DNA from: Brevibacterium antiquum
Lineage (GTDB): Bacteria; Actinomycetota; Actinomycetes; Actinomycetales; Brevibacteriaceae
Direction: 5' to 3'
Length of the DNA: 64,000 nt
NCBI RefSeq assembly: GCF_016107655.1
Contig: NZ_JABASX010000004.1
Location: forward strand, 1-64,000
The notes beneath the pieces are model-generated. The model was not told the origin of the DNA, did not search any database, and saw only the letters and a program-made list of their open reading frames with translations. The translations under genes and the position numbers were made by a program. The first letter of the stretch is position 1; each line of letters begins with the position of its first letter. Positions 61,185 to 64,000 of this stretch are shown here, in pieces.

Positions 61185-61871
61185 GTGAACGACCTCATTG
61201 ATACAACTGAAATGTACCTCAAGTCGATCATCGAGCTTGAGGAGCAGTCGATCGTGCCGCTGCGCGCTCGGATTGCTGAACGTTTGGATCACTCCGGTCC
61301 CACCGTTTCACAGACCGTGGCGCGGATGGAGCGTGACGGACTGCTGCATGTGAGCAACGACCGTCATCTGGAGCTGACGGCCGAGGGACGTCGGATCGCC
61401 ACCGAAGTGATGCGCAAGCACAGATTGGCCGAGCGGCTCCTCGCAGACGTCGTCGGACTCGAGTGGGAACTCGTCCACGACGAAGCGTGCCGTTGGGAGC
61501 ATGTGATGAGCGAGCAGGTCGAACGCAAACTCGTCAACCTGCTCCCCGAGACCGCTTCGGGCCCGTACGGCAACCCGATCCCTGGCCTTGACGTGATCGG
61601 TGGAAAGCAGACGCCAGGCACCGAGGTCGTCGATCTGGCGACGGCTGTCGCTCGCGACGGGGCGAAGGAGCTTCGGATCGCCTGGTTGGCAGAACCTCTG
61701 CAGGTCGACATCCACCTGCTGCAGCAGTTCCAGGTCGCAGGTGTCCTGCCGGACAGCGATGTGGAGATCTCACGCAACGGCGAGTACATCACGGTCCAGG
61801 TTCCGGGTGCACAGGATGTGCTCGACCTGCCGCTGGACACTGCTTCACACGTATTCGCCTACAAGAAGTAA
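61185..61871 (+). CDS. DtxR/IdeR-type metal-dependent repressor
   Basis: A 228-residue metalloregulator. The N-terminal winged helix (DTTEMYLKSIIELEEQ, then ERLDHSGPTVSQTVARMERDGLL) is followed by the metal-binding/dimer domain with residues matching DtxR sites: Met near 10, His in RKHRLAERLL, and His/Cys/Glu/His in VHDEACRWEH. An SH3-like C-terminal domain is present. With Fe2+ (or Mn2+) it should bind operators and repress iron-uptake genes. GTG start. Whether it is the iron (IdeR) or manganese type cannot be settled by eye; the Cys ligand favours iron. Confidence 0.93.
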   Translation: MNDLIDTTEMYLKSIIELEEQSIVPLRARIAERLDHSGPTVSQTVARMERDGLLHVSNDRHLELTAEGRRIATEVMRKHRLAERLLADVVGLEWELVHDEACRWEHVMSEQVERKLVNLLPETASGPYGNPIPGLDVIGGKQTPGTEVVDLATAVARDGAKELRIAWLAEPLQVDIHLLQQFQVAGVLPDSDVEISRNGEYITVQVPGAQDVLDLPLDTASHVFAYKK

Positions 61872-62044
61872 GTTCCCTCCAGAGGCAGTCCTCGGCAAGA
61901 AGTGAACTCGGTCGAGTGGTCGGCCCTGTAGAGAGTGAAGCGTCGTCGAGGAGCAAGCCTCGTTGGCAGATCCTGCGCCGAGACAGCCCGGTCACGGCCG
62001 ATGGTCTCGATCAGGATCGATTTGTTACAAAATGACGTTGAGCA

Positions 62045-62078
62045 CGGCCCAGGGAGTGTCAGAACACCCCCTGGGCCG
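62045..62078 (+). terminator. Terminator-like hairpin behind the dtxR-type gene
   Basis: Arms CGGCCCAGGG and CCCTGGGCCG with inner GTGT/ACAC pairs and a CAGA loop make a stem of 14 pairs with one mismatch. No T-run follows. It lies 174 nt past the stop. Confidence 0.6.
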
Positions 62079-62174
62079 CGTCGTATAACGCGCCAATGTT
62101 ACGAATGTTTACCTGAATTTTAGGCCTCTGACCTGGACATTTACGGAAAACCTCCGTGGTCTCGAGGGGGGTTC

Positions 62175-62239
62175 GTGACAGAAACGTGACAATCGGTCAC
62201 TGATTGGTTACAGTTGTGGAGGTCGTTCACGAAAGTGAC
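62175..62239 (+). promoter_or_regulatory. Phased array of GTNAC half-sites before the NlpC/P60 gene
   Basis: GTGAC at 62175, GTGAC at 62186, GTCAC at 62196, GTTAC at 62207, and a more distant GTGAC at 62235. Steps of 11, 10 and 11 bp put four sites on one face of the helix. GTNAC direct repeats with 6-bp spacing resemble MtrA-binding boxes of Actinobacteria (established family knowledge, from memory). MtrA controls cell-wall hydrolase genes, which fits the next gene. Confidence 0.55.
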
Positions 62240-62337
62240 GGCTTTGCCTCGAGAGCCGCGCGCCACGCTCGATGCAAAATTTCTAAGGACCGAGAGTGGC
62301 GGTTGGGATTCTTTCCAATAGGTGACGAGAGGGAAAC

Positions 62338-63147
62338 GTGGCAATTAAGCAGCATGGCCGTCGCGCCGCTGAAGCCAAGGTCAAGACTCCATTGACCGAA
62401 CTGACAGAAATCCTGAACGCCAACTCCGCCGTCTTCGGACGCCGTGCAGCCGTTGTCGCTGCCAGCGGTGGCCTGCTCACCGCAGCAGTCCTTCCGGCAG
62501 CAGGACAGGGAGCCGACGACAACGTCGCAGTCTCCGCCGAGTCAGAAGCTCAGACACAGGTCGAATTCAAGAACCAGACCGCGACCGTCAATGCTGACGA
62601 TGATTCCAAGGACAAGGACAAGAAGCAGGACTCCTCCTTCAGCGCCGACGTCCAGACCGTCACCGCCAAGGCTGCTCCGAAGCCTGAGCCGAAGCCAGAG
62701 CCCGTTGAGACCGCCGAAGAGACTTCAGGCGATTCCGCAAACGCCGGCACCTCAGATTCCGGTGACAAGGGCGAGAGCAAGGGCTCCGATGCCGGTTCGA
62801 TCGACGGCTCCAAGGCCGAGCAGGTCATCGGCTGGGCCGGCAAGGGCGTCGGTACCCCATATGTTTACGGTGGAACCTCGCAGAGCGGCTGGGACTGCTC
62901 CGGTTACACCGCGTGGGTCTACGGCAAGGTCGGCGTCAACCTGCCTCGCAGCTCCGGTGCACAGAAGGCCGCTGGTCAGGTCGTCTCCCAGTCGGAGGCG
63001 AAGCCCGGTGACCTCATCTGGCACCCAGGTCACGTCGGCATCTACGCCGGTGACGGACAGATGTACGATGCCGGCTCACCAGGGTCAGGCACCTCGAAGC
63101 GCAGCTACAGCTGGATGGGTGACGTCACCTTCATCCGCGTTCTCTGA
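62338..63147 (+). CDS. Secreted NlpC/P60 peptidoglycan hydrolase
   Basis: The 269-residue protein has a long export signal (basic start MAIKQHGRRAAE, hydrophobic core AAVVAASGGLLTAAVLPAAG near residues 37-58), an Asp/Lys/Pro-rich linker (to about 155) and a C-terminal NlpC/P60 domain. Catalytic Cys is in SGWDCSGYTAWVYG, His in WHPGHVGIYAG; the third polar residue follows in MYDAGSPG. It cuts D-glutamyl-meso-DAP bonds in peptidoglycan, for growth or separation. GTG/ATG choice: the ATG-equivalent start at 62338 (GTGGCAATT) follows GAGGGAAAC. Regulation by the GTNAC array is likely. Confidence 0.93.
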   Translation: MAIKQHGRRAAEAKVKTPLTELTEILNANSAVFGRRAAVVAASGGLLTAAVLPAAGQGADDNVAVSAESEAQTQVEFKNQTATVNADDDSKDKDKKQDSSFSADVQTVTAKAAPKPEPKPEPVETAEETSGDSANAGTSDSGDKGESKGSDAGSIDGSKAEQVIGWAGKGVGTPYVYGGTSQSGWDCSGYTAWVYGKVGVNLPRSSGAQKAAGQVVSQSEAKPGDLIWHPGHVGIYAGDGQMYDAGSPGSGTSKRSYSWMGDVTFIRVL

Positions 63148-63161
63148 TTCAGTTCACACAG

Positions 63162-63209
63162 AAACTCCTCGCCTGACTCGATGGTCCTCGAGTCAGACGG
63201 GGAGTTTTT
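63162..63209 (+). terminator. Rho-independent terminator of the NlpC/P60 gene
   Basis: A 20-position stem (one mismatch, one G-U) with a 6-nt loop, followed by TTTTT. It begins 15 nt after the stop. Confidence 0.92.
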
Positions 63210-63463
63210 GCGTACCTGATTGTCAGAAATCCGCACCATGCCAACCACGTGCTTGAGCTGCCGGCCGCGCCACAAGGTGAACGGCAATGAAAGAATCCGT
63301 GACGCGAGCGATATGAATTCGGTCACAGGAGAGGGTCGGCGTTAGTCTTAATACGATTGAGTTGGCGTAAGTGATGGGAAATCAGATGGGCCGCAGTCGG
63401 ATAGTGCGAATAGCCGCTCCAGTTTCTGGCGCGGAGTACATATCTGTGTCTGTCCCTTCTTTC

Positions 63464-63493
63464 AAGGCGTTGTGCTGCGGCACGGCGCCTTTT
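63464..63493 (+). terminator. Terminator-like hairpin before the HNH gene (possible small RNA end)
   Basis: AAGGCGTTGTGC pairs with GCACGGCGCCTT (two G-U pairs), TGCG loop, and the 3' arm ends in TTTT. It lies 250 nt past the previous terminator and 63 nt before the HNH gene. Region 63210-63555 contains no protein gene, so it may end a small RNA or attenuate the HNH transcript. Confidence 0.5.
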
Positions 63494-63555
63494 GCGTTTC
63501 CTGGGCCCATGTCGATCGGCGGGGTCCACACTCACATGAAGATGAGGGGCGGGAT

Positions 63556-64000
63556 ATGAAGACTCTCGTGCTGAATGCCGGATATGAACCACTGTCGATC
63601 GTTCCGTTCACCAGGGCAGTGGTCCTGGTGCTCACGGGCAAAGCGACAGTCCTGGCCGCCGAGGATGTTCCGGTGAGATCTGAACATCTGAATCTGGACC
63701 AGCCATCGGTCATTCTGCTCACACGTTATGTGAGGCCTCCTCATGACCGCCGGGTCTCCCTTTCCCGGCGGGGTGTGCTGCGCCGCGACAACCACCGCTG
63801 TGCCTACTGTGCAAAGCCTGCGACGACGGTTGATCATGTCGTTCCACGCTCACGTGGCGGGGTCAACAGTTGGGAGAACCTCGTAGCCTGCTGCCGTGAG
63901 TGCAACAACCGCAAGGGCAACAGGTCATTGGCCGAGATCGGGTGGAAGCTCAGCTTCCACCCTCAGGAGCCGCGAACCGGTCAGTTCTGGATGCGCGGGA
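63556..64000 (+). CDS. HNH endonuclease family protein, 3' end beyond window
   Basis: The frame starts at MKTLVLNAGYEPLSIVP and is open to the window end (148 codons). The HNH nuclease domain is seen as CAYCAKPATTVDHVVPRSRGG and later CCRECNNRKGN, with two Cys pairs for zinc and the His general base in DHVV. This small HNH family is widespread in Actinobacteria; it is annotated as endonuclease but its physiological role is unknown. GAGGGGCGGGA precedes the ATG. No restriction-methylation partner is in view. Confidence 0.9.
   Translation, partial: MKTLVLNAGYEPLSIVPFTRAVVLVLTGKATVLAAEDVPVRSEHLNLDQPSVILLTRYVRPPHDRRVSLSRRGVLRRDNHRCAYCAKPATTVDHVVPRSRGGVNSWENLVACCRECNNRKGNRSLAEIGWKLSFHPQEPRTGQFWMRG

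Noticed and set aside
62091-62337. c-di-AMP (ydaO-type) riboswitch before the NlpC/P60 gene
   Set aside because: Such riboswitches precede wall-hydrolase genes in other Actinobacteria, but I could not find the conserved core blocks; only a small GAAA-loop hairpin and the GTNAC sites are visible. A covariance-model search would decide.

Overview
The window is high-GC, densely coded actinobacterial chromosome. Markers include an orphan groEL with a CIRCE element, a PspA/PspAA/HtpX/PspAB cluster, a WXG100 protein, DUF3263, DUF3027, a LytR_C protein, an IdeR/DtxR-type regulator, OtsA/OtsB and many promoters of the leaderless type. A Micrococcales organism such as Brevibacterium is my best guess, but this is inference from gene content and no marker gene was compared. 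I see no insertion sequence, prophage, CRISPR array, rRNA operon or replication origin. It reads as core chromosome with a few small scars (3'-end duplications, a truncated regulator, short tandem repeats).

Layout. 1-4.6 kb, minus strand: APC amino-acid permease, a short-chain dehydrogenase, and a coupled pair made of a DUF4032 kinase-like protein and a MalK-like ATPase whose catalytic motifs are eroded. 5-7 kb: two overlapping LacI-family regulators. 7.1-11.8 kb: otsA-otsB (trehalose synthesis), divergent from a membrane Ser/Thr kinase. 11.9-14 kb: thioredoxin-fold membrane protein, tRNA-Thr with strong terminator, lipoprotein. 14-20.6 kb: UbiB-type kinase, MFS exporter, a two-component system, LtrA protein. 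20.8-22.8 kb: a headless HTH-regulator remnant abutting a protealysin-like M4 peptidase and its overlapping emfourin inhibitor gene. 22.8-26.2 kb: tryptophan 2,3-dioxygenase, PaaX-type regulator, kynurenine-formamidase-like hydrolase and SGNH hydrolase. 26.4-32 kb: amidohydrolase, ThrE-type exporter, uracil-DNA glycosylase, aldehyde dehydrogenase. 32-36 kb: DUF3263, LytR_C, cold-shock protein, groEL, NTF2-like protein. 36-39 kb: DUF1707 protein divergent from a TauE exporter, a Gly/Asp-rich membrane protein and an S4 protein.

39-47.2 kb is an envelope-stress block, all on the minus strand: pspA-pspAA-htpX-pspAB, an orphan WXG100 gene, and a response regulator-histidine kinase-HtrA protease operon with the same order as mycobacterial mprA-mprB-pepD. 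47.3-51 kb: CGNR regulator, DMT transporter, ABC-F ATPase. 50.9-55 kb: XPB-like helicase and a helicase-associated protein. 55-58.7 kb: long cold-shock protein, DUF3027, MFS exporter, DUF456. 58.9-61 kb: serC divergent from pdxH. 61.2-64 kb: DtxR-type metalloregulator, an NlpC/P60 cell-wall hydrolase behind a phased array of GTNAC half-sites, and an HNH endonuclease cut by the window end.

The most notable signals are the catalytically eroded ABC ATPase coupled to DUF4032, the GTNAC array before the NlpC/P60 gene, the M4 peptidase/inhibitor pair joined to a decapitated regulator gene, and about thirteen genes in which a TANNNT box sits 6-8 nt before the start codon. That last signal also settles several start sites (TauE, serC, pdxH, kynA, ung).
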